A DNA stretch of 64,000 nt, from contig JAHLTZ010000018.1 of the NCBI GenBank assembly GCA_025786725.1, positions 124,001-188,000 on the forward strand, read 5' to 3'. The position numbers and the translations under genes are program-made. Of the stretch, positions 45,876 to 57,618 are shown piece after piece. This DNA comes from Syncephalis fuscata. Taxonomy: Eukaryota > Zoopagomycota > Zoopagomycetes > Zoopagales > Piptocephalidaceae. Position 1 is the stretch's first letter; the number at the start of each line of letters is the position of its first letter. The notes under the pieces were generated by a model that did no database searches, had not been told where the DNA came from, and was given only the letters and a program-made list of their open reading frames with translations.

Positions 45876-46662
45876 ATATATTTATCTATATATGCAATTA
45901 TTATTGTCAATATCATTATCCATAACAGCAAAAGTCTTTAAGATATATAAATTTATTCATATTTATATATATATTCAGCTATCTATCCGTTATTTACTGT
46001 CGTTTTTCTTTTGCGACACAACCAATATATTTAGTCCTATTCGTTGGATGAAGGTTGTTTTCTTTTATTATAATTAATAATGTCTAAATAAATATGCCAT
46101 ATCAATATTTAATAACGCTACAATTAAATATTTAACTTTTAAGCTATATTTATTATAAACATATAGTGTTATTAAAACGAATTTATTATTTATTATGATA
46201 TAGCTGTGGTGTATAAAGGTCGCGCTACGATATCTAGTTGCAATCGGGTACATGCATTTCGTCGTCTTTACAAAGCGCGGCGAGTAAACGCCACTACTCG
46301 ATGCAGTGAACGATAGAGTGAAATGCAACGACGGCTCCCGTATCGGGCAACATTCTCGTCACGGCACGAAGATATAAAAAAAGTTAATTAATTATAGATA
46401 GGCCAGATTAGATTATTGCATAGTGTTTATTTGCTCTAAACCAAAATATATGGGATTTCCTTATAAAAACTGCCAGTTTAAAACTATGCATTCTCACGCC
46501 GTATTAATCAGATTAAAAAAAGAAAGAAAGCCTCATTATAGCTGCTTGTTTCTTTGCACGCCACCACTCGTCGACTATTGAATTCTGTCGTCTCAGCTTT
46601 CTATCAACGCCCACCCGCCCACACACACACACATATATATATACTAGCATTTATTAGGAAGC
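45876..46662. other. Intergenic region with a GC-richer island
   Basis: About 46200-46375 is clearly richer in GC than its surroundings and contains several CG dinucleotides (cgggtacatgcatttcgtcg, agcgcggcgag). I could not fold it into a tRNA or find a protein in it. The remainder is AT-rich, with a (CA)n-(TA)n stretch just upstream of DPH3. Confidence 0.4.
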
Positions 46663-46984
46663 ATGACGTCGTTTTACGATGAAATAGAAATCGAAGATAT
46701 GGAGTTTGATGAGGAAAATGAACTTTATCACTATCCATGTCCTTGCGGCGATCGTTTTGAAATTACAAAGGAGGAACTGATGGATGGCGAGGAAATTGCT
46801 CGCTGTCCAAGTTGCTCGCTTATCATTCGTGTAGTATACGACCCGGTAAGTGCTACAGTAACATATAAACATGCCAATCTACTAACCAACTTGAACTATA
46901 TTACGGCTACTGTCCATCATTTAGGACGACTTTGATGGCGACGACGGCGAAACTGTGTCACTTGCTGAAGCAATTGCCGTCTAA
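46663..46984 (+). CDS. DPH3: Diphthamide biosynthesis protein Dph3 (Kti11), CSL zinc finger
   Basis: Two exons: join(46663..46845, 46925..46984), 80 residues (yeast 82). The opening ([32 protein letters not shown]) and the pairs C-P-C-G and C-P-S-C-S-L bind the metal. Dph3 supplies electrons to the Dph1-Dph2 radical enzyme that starts diphthamide synthesis on eEF2, and it also supports Elongator-dependent tRNA modification in the cytosol. The second exon encodes the acidic tail ([19 protein letters not shown]). It lies head-to-tail upstream of GET3. Confidence 0.96.
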
Positions 46985-47362
46985 ATAGCACCGGCACACA
47001 ACACAACTCATTGCCTGTATCAACGCCACTCTACGCGCTACTTCTATAGTGTTGCATAGTTTTATCTGTTATTCGTTTAATAAAACTAAAAGACTTTACT
47101 AAAACAACACTACACCAGTAACTACTATTAATCACGTGATGGTGTCTGGTCAGTGCTACTTGTTTGTGTCCTTGCGTGTTGTTGTAGCCACCGCTGCTAT
47201 TACCGCCGCTTAAGACGTAATCGGCCCACGCTGCTACCTTTTCCTTTCTATTTTCTTACGCTGTCGTCGTTGCTGCGGTGATTGCAGCCTCACTAGCTGA
47301 CCAAACTGCCTTGTCGCTCTCCAAATTCCCAGTAACTTATCTATCCTCTTTCCTATTACGCC
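46985..47362. other. DPH3-GET3 intergenic region
   Basis: It contains an AATAAA for DPH3 at about 47080 and the pyrimidine-rich, TATA-less promoter of GET3. Confidence 0.4.
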
Positions 47363-48882
47363 ATGTCGGACGACGAACGACAAGATGAATTTTTAAGCGA
47401 TCTTGAAGATGATGGTGATTTCCAGCCGCTAGAGCCTAGTCTGCGCAACGTACTTGACCAGGAATCGCTTCAGTGGATTTTCGTCGGTGGTAAGGGCGGT
47501 GTTGGTAAGACGACAAGTAGGCAAGTATTCAATGATCCGTGACTATTTATCGACTGGATAAACTGACGAGCGAGTGTTGTATGTGTACATACAGTTGTAG
47601 TCTGGCCGTACAGCTAGCCAAAGTACGCCCAAGTGTACTGCTTATTTCCACGGATCCAGCCCATAATTTATCCGATGCATTTGGACAAAAATTTGGTAAA
47701 GATCCCTTGTTGGTTAATGGTTTTGAGAACTTGTATGCTATGGTAGGCTATATAATAATGCTAAAACTCGCTGTAGTAATATCAATTGCGTTGCAATTTA
47801 ATAGGAAATTGACCCAACTGGCACAATTCAGGAAATGCTTGATTCGTGTAAGTAGCGGCTAAACAGCAAATAGTGTCAAGTGTGGCACCATTTGACATCT
47901 GTCACATTAATAGCTAATATACATATATGACTAGCGGAAGGCGGTGCCATGAGTGCTATGATGCAGGATCTAGCCTTTGCCATCCCAGGTGTAGATGAGG
48001 CTATGGGTTTTGCCGAAGTGATGAAGTAAGTTATAGGTGTAATTCAAATAAAACCAGCTATATTGATGAAATGGTCTTTTAATCCTGCTTGTAACTTGAT
48101 AGATTAGTAAAATCGATGGAATACTCGGTTATTGTATTTGATACTGCTCCCACTGGCCACACACTTCGTTTTCTTTCTTTTCCCGCTGTATTGGAAAAGG
48201 CATTGGCCAAAGTATCCCAGCTGAGTGGACGTTTTGGACCAATGCTCCAGCAGGTAAATAAACCTGGAATTTAAACAACCTATATGACTAATTAGCCAAT
48301 TAATAATGAACAATTTAGATGAGTGGCATGATGGGCTTAAATCCACAGGAGGATATGTTTGGCAAACTTGAAGGCATGCGTGCAGTAATTACAGAAGTCA
48401 ACAATCAATTCAAAGATCCAGTAAGTTGAATAAAATTAATCTAATAATTATACATAAATATTGATATATTAATTTGCAATTTTAGGATAAAACAACGTTT
48501 ATTTGTGTTTGTATCTCAGAATTCTTGTCACTTTACGAAACAGAACGTATGATTCAAGAGCTGACCACTTACGGTATCGATACACACAATATTATTGTGA
48601 ATCAGCTGTTATTCCCTCGAAAAGGTATAAATCAACACAGCTTTATTAGCAATAGTAGCACATTAATACATTTACTAATGATAATAATGATAAATAGATA
48701 CCAACTGTGAACAATGTACGGTGCGACATAAAATGCAAGCTAAATATCTAGAACAGATTTATGACTTGTATGAAGATTTCCATATAATCCGACTACCGCT
48801 TTTAACCAAAGAAGTGCGTGGTGTGGAGGATATTTCTGAATTTTCTGAAATGCTCATGGTGCCATTTGAACCAAAAGATTAA
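47363..48882 (+). CDS. GET3: Get3/TRC40 ATPase, tail-anchored protein targeting
   Basis: Eight exons: join(47363..47520, 47595..47742, 47805..47847, 47935..48025, 48103..48253, 48319..48420, 48486..48624, 48698..48882), 338 residues, all in frame. The deviant P-loop is [14 protein letters not shown] (residues 40-53). [12 protein letters not shown] is switch I, with the catalytic Asp. [25 protein letters not shown] (switch II) and VNQLLFP follow, and the zinc-binding CEQC at the dimer interface is complete. Get3 carries tail-anchored proteins to Get1/2 on the ER. The first intron begins GCAAGT (GC-AG): only this donor yields the conserved [12 protein letters not shown], while the nearby GT breaks the frame. 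Confidence 0.95.
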
Positions 48883-49370
48883 CCATAGCCAGTTGTTGCG
48901 TAATATGAATAAATGAAGGATATTGAAAGATGTACAAAATCATTGCATTACTAAATCAAAATTACTATTTAAAATGAGAATAGTTGAAAAGTATACCATT
49001 AAAAATACATTCTGTATTTACCACATGGCTACATCTATTTACCGTTTTATAGACATCTTTATATAGAGATGATAGCGTGTTCAAATGGATTTTTTTATTA
49101 AAACTGGTATTCAAATAGATTACCACGCGATGGAGTGAAATAAAAATGCTATAATTAGCACAATTCCCATCGTCATCTATTTTTTAATAGTCCGACTAGC
49201 AAATATCTCCGCTAATATTCCGTTTTAGTTTTGTATTTTCTTGTTAAATAGACGCCACTGATAGTCATTTTCTATTCTAAAATTTCAATTTTGCAATTCA
49301 ATTTAGATACCATCTATCATCATCTTTTTATCAGTTAAAACTACACATTAATTATAAGATAGATCAGGCT
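48883..49370. other. Intergenic region
   Basis: AT-rich. It holds the GET3 3' end (AATAAA near 48908) and the promoter of the secreted kinase. Nothing else is seen. Confidence 0.4.
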
Positions 49371-50456
49371 ATGATTAAGTTCGTACTATGTGCCATCAGC
49401 ATTATTGCTGGTATAACGAATGTTTATGCAAATCCCGCAGGATTTAGAGCTGGAAGTAAGTGATACTATGCTATTTATTATTATTATTATTTCTTATTAA
49501 CGCTATTTAATCTAGATCACGTTGAAGTTCAGCTGTTTATGGATACGCCTATTGGTGATAAAGATACTTATGGACAGACAGGTCTTACTCTTATTGAGGT
49601 ACTTGGTCAAAAAGATAGTCTGATGGTGGCAAAAGCAAGCTACATTCAAGAATCAGTGACTAAGCTGGCTATTCTTAAGTGTACCAATGTGCCTATAGCC
49701 ATTTATAACGAGCTTTTAGCCTATAACATGCTTAGAGATGCGCCATCTAGACCAAATACAGGTAGCACAGATGGAAGCCAATACATTGCCCAACTTTATC
49801 ACGACTTTCCACATAATGGTGGCCACTGTATGGTTCTTTCATATGGAGGATCGGAAACCATTGATGCCTACGTCAGCTCATTAGATCCATTTGTTAAAGG
49901 AAGAAAGATTAAGAAGCTGTTTGACAAGATTGTGCGTGCTGTTGCCTATTTGCACCATATTGGTATATCCCATGGTGATCTTAGTAGTAGAAATATTCTT
50001 GTGCCCATTGCAACTACCGCTAAAGAGGATCGTGATATTATGATTATTGATTTTGATATTTCACAGCCTCTTTTATTTGATAGTAATCATAATGAAATTC
50101 CCTCAAAATCTCGCCCAGGTGCCTTGCAGTTCCTGGCTCCAGAGTGGTATTTATATCCTACGATTAAACAACAAAAACGTGATACATTTGCCATTGGTGC
50201 TGTATTGCATCATCTGCTTGCGGGCCAATACTTTTACACGCACATGATGACACAGAATGTTCATTTTCGTCAGCAAATAGCGGAAATCCAACATGGTTTA
50301 AAAAATGGAGTAAATCCCATGCTGCCATTTATGCTTGAAATCCCCAATAATCCTGAACTACAAAGATTAAAAGAGATCATGTTTGCACTAACAACCTATG
50401 TAGTATCAAAGAGAAAAATACCAGAGGACCTGTTATTTGATGCTAATTGGGAATAA
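49371..50456 (+). CDS. Protein kinase-like protein with a signal peptide
   Basis: Two exons: join(49371..49455, 49516..50456), 341 residues. Exon 1 encodes almost only a signal peptide (MIKFVLCAISIIAGITNVYA). The kinase fold follows: VAK (beta-3 Lys), NELLAYNML (alpha-C Glu), a hinge region (MVLSYGG), HGDLSSRN (catalytic Asp near 182 and Asn, Gly in place of the Arg of HRD), IIDFD (metal-binding Asp, DFD instead of DFG), LAPEW (APE-like), and DTFAIGAVLHHLLAG. All catalytic residues are present, so activity is plausible. No second membrane segment or retention signal (C-terminal DANWE) is seen. It would therefore enter the secretory pathway and may be exported. Secreted kinases are rare in fungi. 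Substrate unknown. Confidence 0.82.
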
Positions 50457-50771
50457 CACGCCAATACTACAAATAAAAAAGCTTTATTTGTTACAAATTT
50501 AAGATAAATAGCCGATTAAATAGACTATAGTTTATTAATATTAGTAATATTGATGGGAATTAATAGAAAACACTTTGATGCAAGCATAGTGGTAAAAAGA
50601 TCGATAATCTTGATAATGATGATGATGATGGTGCAACAAATGAGTTAGCAAAGGTAATGTAATTATAATTCACTATTTTATTTTACTACTTAGCGCTATT
50701 CTATTTTTCTTCTTGTTGCGGTGATAACATATCAAATCTTTTTATTCATTAAGTTTATATAACGGTCACTA
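50457..50771. other. Intergenic region
   Basis: It includes a (GAT)n-like stretch at 50614-50630. No gene is seen. Confidence 0.4.
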
Positions 50772-52916
50772 ATGTCTGGCACATCAACACCAGTATGGAC
50801 ACCCGACGCGTGGACCAGCTGTCCAATTAAGCAAGATGTCCAATACAAAGATCAGGAAGCGTTGAAGAAGTCATTGAAGAAACTTGAACGATTGCCGCCG
50901 CTAGTTAGCGCTGGAGAAGTAAGTGTCGACTAGTACGCGATACAGCAAGTTGCTAACATGTTTACACGTATCAATAACTGCTGCTATATGATAGATTGAA
51001 CGACTACGTAATCAACTACGCGATGTTGCTTTAGGCAAAGCATTCCTACTACAAGGAGGCGATTGTGCCGAGCTTTTTGACTATTGCTCACAAGTAAGTT
51101 TATTGTTGCTGTTTTTATTCTGTTTTTTTGTGTTACCGACAATATATGAATGAATTAATAATCAAAATATTATGATAGGATCCTATTGAGAATAAATTAA
51201 AAGTATTGTTGCAAATGAGTCTTGTACTTGTTTGGGGTGCGCGTTTACCTGTCGTGAGAATTGCTCGTATGGCTGGACAGGTATGCCAATGGCAATATAG
51301 CCAGCTATAACAATAACAGAATGATATTAAATGGATATGTTATTTAGTATGCAAAGCCTCGTTCATCGCCTACGGAAATGTATGAGGGCAAGGAAATACC
51401 ATCATTTCGGTAAGATGATTCTAGTAACTGGAATGATTGTGCTAATATTGTTTAATAGTGGTGATAACGTTAACGGATTTGATCCTGAAGATCGTGAGCC
51501 AAATCCTGAGCGTCTTGTTAGGTAATTAATATGGATTACATAATTATTGGTGTTTAGTTAATTAACGGTATTTTTATAGTGCCTATTTTCATTCAGCAGC
51601 CACGATGAACTACATCCGGGCCATTCTTAATGGTAAGTCACAACAATTTATACAACATTGCTGATTAATTGTACTAAACGTCATTTATTATTAATATTTT
51701 AATAATAATAATAATAATAATAATAATAGCCGGATTTGCTGGTAAGTAAATTAATTATTGTAAACCATTATGTTAATTAGCATCATCAATAGATTTGCAT
51801 CATCCTTCGGCGTGGGATTTAAAGCACGTTCGTTCATCGGCTGTCCGTGAAGAGTATCAATCACTTGTCAACCGTATGGTGGATGCTATGGATTTCATGC
51901 GTACTATTGGTGCTGATACACATAACTCATCGGCCACACCACAAGGAGCCTCGGTATTAAACACAGTGGATCTATTTGTATCTCACGAGGCACTATTACT
52001 TGAATATGAGCAAACGCTGACCCGTCAATTGCAAGTGCCAAGTATTAAAAGGGAGGCTAGCCAGCCAAACTGGTACAATACAGGTGCGCATTTTGTATGG
52101 ATTGGCGATCGTACACGTCAAGTTGATGGCGCTCATATCAACTACTGTTCGGGCATTCGGAATCCAATTGGTATTAAAATTGGTCCTACAACAAAGGCAG
52201 ATGAACTAGTGGCATTACTGAACAAAGTGGATCCACGTAAAGAGCCTGGTCGTGTTACTTTAATCACACGTTATGGTGCTGATAAAGTAAGTGGTTTAAA
52301 AGTAAGTTTGAAAAGTGAGCCTAACAGATGAACTAGATTGAAAACTATTTGCCAAACCATATTAAAGCGGTACAAGCATCGGGCCACATCGTAGTCTGGT
52401 CATGCGATCCGATGCATGGCAAGTAAGTAGTGCTTATGCCAATATATCAAAAATAGTTTATTGATCGTGGTTATTTTATTTATTGTACATTTACTTAGCA
52501 CGGAGCAATCGGAATGTGGAGTAAAGACCCGTTCCTTTACGAATATCATTGGCGTAAGTGCTATTCTATAATAAGCAATTGATGAATAGTAAAGCTAATT
52601 TATTTAATGACAGGAATTGAGCCGAGCAATTCGTATTCATGATTCATGCGGCAGCCGACTAAATGGTGTTCATCTTGAACTGACTGGTGATAGTGTAACA
52701 GGTAAAATATTAACTGCAATTAATTTTCAAAATGATTAATACTTAATTCAACAATTAGAATGCATTGGTGGCTCACAGCAACTTGGCCATCAAGATCTGG
52801 CGACCAACTACCAGACATTCTGTGATCCACGGCTTAACTACGAACAAAGTATGGACATTGCTTTTCTTATTGCAAAACATTATGAGCAGGAACGCCGTGG
52901 TGTTCCTGGTCTTTAG
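50772..52916 (+). CDS. Class II 3-deoxy-D-arabino-heptulosonate 7-phosphate (DAHP) synthase
   Basis: Twelve exons: join(50772..50918, 50995..51093, 51179..51280, 51348..51409, 51459..51521, 51580..51632, 51730..51741, 51793..52286, 52337..52422, 52499..52553, 52614..52701, 52759..52916), 472 residues, the usual length of the plant/bacterial class II type. Landmarks: FLLQGGDCAELF (metal Cys), ARMAGQYAKPRSSP, FRGDNVNGF, HSAATMNYIRAIL, FVWIGDRTRQVDGAH, CSGIRNPIGIKIGP, WSCDPMHGNT (metal His), and GVHLELTGDSVTEC (metal Glu). It condenses phosphoenolpyruvate with erythrose 4-phosphate, the first step of the shikimate pathway. Exon 7 is only 12 nt and follows a (TAA)n run; without it the AGFAD link is lost. 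A broken copy of the last exon lies at 56225. Confidence 0.96.
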
Positions 52917-54327
52917 TTCGTAATAAGGCTTAATGTTTTTGGAATAGATGGGCAGGTTGCATAGCTCGCCTGATTTTTTTCAATAATATCAAATAATAAA
53001 AAGATTTCTGTCTCTAAAATACTTGTTTTTTACTCGACTACTGTTCTTGTGGTTTACTTGGAATAAAGCCTTAAATGTGAAATATTAGTATTGTTGTCCA
53101 TATACATATATATATCATCGTATTTATTTTAGTTTATTTCAAAAGAATTCGTTATTAGTATAGCAATTTGTAGAAATAGCAACTAATTGAACACTACAGT
53201 ACTGTAAATATTGATTGTTCTACCACATTATGACCAGTAGTATCAATAATTTTATTGTTATGTCTATGTTTTTCTTATATTTAACCATTTACAAAACCAT
53301 ATTGCCATTTGTTATAATAAACAATCTACAATACTTATATAAATTGCATTCTTGACCAATACTTAAACTATGACATGATCTTTATTTGGCGTTGTTACTT
53401 GTAACATGTAACCACTGTCCCTAAACATATCATTACACCACAATATTTGATTACTAGTGTTGCTGTCTAATTACTAACTAATCGATTGGTAAATATTAAA
53501 ACTATTAGTAAATTTATTAATTGGCACTTTTGTCGTTAATATTGACCAATTAATTAATAATAAAAATTAGCTAACTGATAAATATATTGATCGTTGGTAT
53601 TACATATAGCTACAGTGTGTATATAATATACAATAATGTGCATTGCTATGTTTTTGGCTAAATATGCTATGAATAGTGCACTAGTTAACTATATTGCTTA
53701 TTTTATTAGCATTAATGATGGTATGTATTAAATATTACCAATATTAATGGTAGGTCATTTATTTATATGCCATAAATGCTGTTTACTATGCAGTCAATGT
53801 TAATTTTTGTTTTGGATAACTATAGTCGACATTTAAAAATTCATCAAAAGTAATCCATATATTTATAACCATTTTTAGTTACAATAATGGCTTATTTTTA
53901 ATCAATTATTATACAAAACATCAGCTTAGTTATTTATAATTAGAATAATCGTGTAGGCATCTCTATTGATTCATAATAGATATAATCAATTATAGTTGTT
54001 TTGTTTACACAAATGTTTAGTTTTAATTAACTATGGCCATTACTTAAATATCTATTTGTTTTTATAGTCAAAATAAATGTATAAACGTTTTTCATCAATG
54101 CAAAATAAACACAAGTGTTATGAAATTGCACTATTTGTTATTTGTAATATATACGATCATCATAAAAATGTAATATTTTATTTTAATAGTTACGATTGCT
54201 GCAGAAATACCTTATTTCTATTTATAATATCTTGAAATGCTTATAAAATGCTAGTTTAGAATTTTAAATGTAAAACCATTGTGGTAATGCTATAAAAGTA
54301 TACAGTAATACTAAAAAATATTTTATT
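52917..54327. other. Long AT-rich intergenic region
   Basis: No open frames of note. Very AT-rich, ending at the second palindrome. Confidence 0.45.
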
Positions 54328-55262
54328 GTAACTAAGTGGTAAAAGTCAATAGTATTTGGATTAGAAGCCAATACTAACCATTTGATTAATAAAGCATTAT
54401 TAAGATTATTTATAACTACGTGTAGTGAAGTAAATTAACTGATATTTGGCACAACGATGCATATAGCATATATATTGCTATTGGCAAAGTATACCGCTAT
54501 TGTATTGAATGATGGTGTAAAGGTTGCGATAGTACACTAATAGATGTACAAACATAGCAGTTTTTTACGGATTATAGCTCGTATAACTAAAATACAGCAA
54601 AATGATTGCCGGGTTCGAGTTCACCATGCTTGGCTGTATCGTTTGGTATGATTTATAGAACAGTGATTTTTGCAACAAAAGTTAGTCAAAAATGCAGTTT
54701 ACGTATAAGCTGGTTAAAATTCATGTTATATGTAGATATATGGCATAAACTGCTAATGTACATCAATATTTGTATAGTAAGTTGCTATTGCGTTTGTTTT
54801 AACACTGTAGATTGCTTCGAATTTACTTAGTTTAGATTTAAATTTCAATATTAAATTGTAAAATCATGAATTTTAACCAGCTTATACGTAAACTGCATTT
54901 TTGACTAACTTTTGTTGCAAAAATCACTGTTCTATAAATCATACCAAACGATACAGCCAAGCATGGTGAACTCGAACCCGGCAATCATTTTGCTGTATTT
55001 TAGTTATACGAGCTATAATCCGTAAAAAACTGCTATGTTTGTACATCTATTAGTGTACTATCGCAACCTTTACACCATCATTCAATACAATAGCGGTATA
55101 CTTTGCCAATAGCAATATATATGCTATATGCATCGTTGTGCCAAATATCAGTTAATTTACTTCACTACACGTAGTTATAAATAATCTTAATAATGCTTTA
55201 TTAATCAAATGGTTAGTATTGGCTTCTAATCCAAATACTATTGACTTTTACCACTTAGTTAC
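54328..55262. repeat. Perfect palindrome (398-bp arms, 139-nt spacer)
   Basis: Arms 54328-54725 and 54865-55262 are exact reverse complements as far as I could check by eye, with no indel (the coordinates sum to 109590 at both ends). The spacer is unique and AT-rich. The 74-codon frame at 54606-54830 is not conserved with anything. No protein or target-site duplication is evident. The arm contains GCCGGGTTCGAGTTCACC, which resembles a tRNA T-arm only superficially. Confidence 0.95.
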
Positions 55263-56224
55263 ATTTTTTAAAACTGGTGTTAATCATTACATTTATTAAA
55301 TAAAAGATATTAAAGAATAAAGAGTAAAATATGGTTAACAATTAGAACCAGGTTACAGAGTGTGGTCAAAGTAATCGAGTGATAAAAGTTTAATTACATT
55401 GATTGCCAAATATGGTGATCAAACTAATTACCCATAATAATATCACGTGCTTTTACCATTTTATAGCAATACTTATAATCGACACGTGAGTAAGCACCTG
55501 GCCCTCTTGACTCTCAATAACGATGTCAATCAATTACTAGTCTTACCAGCAATTTAGGTTTTTTGTAAGAGATTTTATAATTACCACCAACCATACAACT
55601 TATAGTGCAAATATTATTTATTTAATAAATCGAATTGTTTTATACTAATCGATAAAAGGAAAAGAATGAACAATAAATATGAGTTTTTTATTAAGTTCAT
55701 TTACTATAAAATGACATTAGTATTTATTGTTTTTAATAAGTATTATTATATCTTGGTTTAAATTCACTTTTTTCTGTTGAATTTTGTCTTTTTTGTTATT
55801 CTAGTCTAACAATGATTGTTAGACTGGACTGACACGTTTGTTAGCCAACTTTACATTAGTCATTTATTTACTTCCATTATACTCTTTAATAAGCAATTAA
55901 TAATACTTTGTTTAGGACTCAAGAAAACTATTATCAAATACTAGTGAGTTATATTATAAATTATTCGAGATTGATGTAGCATTGTTTATCTGTTCATTAT
56001 TCTGCTTCTAGCAGAAGAGTGGCAATATTTAACTAATAGTAAAAATAATGTATAATAATACTGCAATACAAGCTAAGTGGTTTAAATGGCGCATTACAAT
56101 ATCCTATAAATACAATAAATAAAATATAGCTAATAAAATGCCGAAATCCTATAGCAATTCGGTTATGGTCAACATGATCGGCCAAATACGTTGTATGGAT
56201 GTTATTCCTATTTATACACAGCGA
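55263..56224. other. AT-rich intergenic region
   Basis: Nothing coding. A short inverted pair (agtctaacaatgattgttagact) at about 55803-55825 could form a small hairpin. Confidence 0.4.
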
Positions 56225-56400
56225 AGCTTGATGGCCAACTACCAGATATTTTGTAATTCATGTTTCAACTACGAATAGATCATGGGCATTATTTTTTTAT
56301 TGCAAAGCATTATGAACAGTAACGATTTGATACTTTTGGCCTTTAGTTCGCAAAAGGCTTAATGTTTCAAAATTGCCGGTTGCGTAACTTACCGGCACGG
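56225..56400 (+). pseudogene. Broken copy of the DAHP synthase last exon and 3' region
   Basis: About 175 nt align with 52791-52970: ccaactaccaga-tatt, aactacgaa, attgcaaa-gcattatga, then ctttagttcg, and also the 3' flank (aaaaggcttaatgttt, ggttgc). The copy has an in-frame TAG after the NYE codons and many substitutions. Because it covers the exon end plus untranslated flank, it came from a DNA-level duplication followed by decay. Confidence 0.8.
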
Positions 56401-56601
56401 GCCCTCTCCAATAGCATTAACGGTATTGTATAAACGTGTGTTGCACGTGCCAATATCATTTATTTCTGGTCATATGAAAATTATTACTAGCACGAGAGCT
56501 TTTTATGATCATAAAAAGGGTATTGTTGCGCACATCAAGTCATTTTACTTGTGATTACACGCCATTTTTAATATTACCATTTTACTACTTTTTGTTATTC
56601 A

Positions 56602-56608
56602 ACTACTA

Positions 56609-56643
<35 letters not shown>
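56602..56643. repeat. (ACT)n-(GCT)n compound microsatellite
   Basis: Eight or so ACT units are followed by GCT/TGC units, 58 nt upstream of a start codon, possibly in the 5' leader of the gene at 56701. Confidence 0.9.
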
Positions 56644-56644
<1 letters not shown>

Positions 56645-56700
56645 TTACTCTTATATTATCGTTACTATCGACATAAACTCGTGTATTCGTTCGATTAAAG

Positions 56701-57618
56701 ATGCGTTTTATTGCTACAAGTTATTCTATGCTGCTGGTGGCATTGCTGCAAGCAAACGCAAATCCTATTGTCAATTCTAAAATCGGCACGGCTCTGCCTG
56801 TGCATGCCATTCATTTTACTTCACGCCGTCTGCTGTCTACAACTAAAAATGATCATGATTCTCGGTTAACATTATCTCCACAGTCTGTCCGATTCACTGT
56901 CCGCTCGTTGCCTGTGACTGTAAAATCTTTAGGACTACCTCCAATTCAACAACCGCCACCACCACAGCCAGACTTGCCGGCAAATGTTAAAGCCACAGCA
57001 GTGTACAACTCGATTGCTTCGGTGTTTGACTCCACAATCAAATATACGTCGATAGTGGATCACATGGCCGAAATAACAGCAAAAGCCGTGTGTAACACTA
57101 TACAATTAGGCAGTAGCCGTCCTAATCTACCCGCATCTATGACGCAATACATCCGCGACGTCTGTAATACCGTAGCTAATACTTTGCCAAAATCGTTGGC
57201 AAATTCGGTCGCACTCGTCACCGGCCAAACAACCTACAATCTTTTAAAGCCCAAGACCGCTACCAATGACTGGCCAGGTCCTCAGCAATTGACGAAATCT
57301 TTGCCTACTAGTGAAGCGCATTATACTGTATCATTTTTCCTTCGCTGGACTATTGGCCAACAGGCACGAAATACCGTTAACCACGTGCTGAAACAAATTG
57401 TTCAAACGTGGCCATTTAGCCATTACGACAATCTAAGACCTGTTAATTGCGGCCTAATGAACAACATCGATTGTCAGTGGCTACGAACTACGATGGATAG
57501 CAAGCTGACTATGGTTCAGCAATCGCTGCAGCGGAGTATCGATAGTATATTAACACCGCATTTGGAGAAGTTTAGAAACGACGCCAGTGATGCCGTCAGT
57601 AGTGCTTTGTCCGACTAA
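56701..57618 (+). CDS. Secreted protein of unknown function (305 residues)
   Basis: Single exon. The signal peptide is MRFIATSYSMLLVALLQANA. A low-complexity proline run (PPIQQPPPPQPDLP) at about residue 80 separates a basic N-terminal segment from a mainly alpha-helical C-terminal region, with cysteines in VCNTI, DVCNTV, NCGLM and DCQW. The opening is preceded by a microsatellite. It is followed by two further secreted proteins on the same strand with a broadly similar plan (signal peptide, proline-rich linker, helical Cys-poor domain), so these may be distant relatives. No known domain is recognised. Confidence 0.75.
   Translation: MRFIATSYSMLLVALLQANANPIVNSKIGTALPVHAIHFTSRRLLSTTKNDHDSRLTLSPQSVRFTVRSLPVTVKSLGLPPIQQPPPPQPDLPANVKATAVYNSIASVFDSTIKYTSIVDHMAEITAKAVCNTIQLGSSRPNLPASMTQYIRDVCNTVANTLPKSLANSVALVTGQTTYNLLKPKTATNDWPGPQQLTKSLPTSEAHYTVSFFLRWTIGQQARNTVNHVLKQIVQTWPFSHYDNLRPVNCGLMNNIDCQWLRTTMDSKLTMVQQSLQRSIDSILTPHLEKFRNDASDAVSSALSD

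Noticed and set aside
54600-54645. GGGTTCGAGTTC as a tRNA B-box
   Set aside because: No acceptor stem, anticodon arm or A-box can be built around it, and its mirror copy is simply the other palindrome arm.
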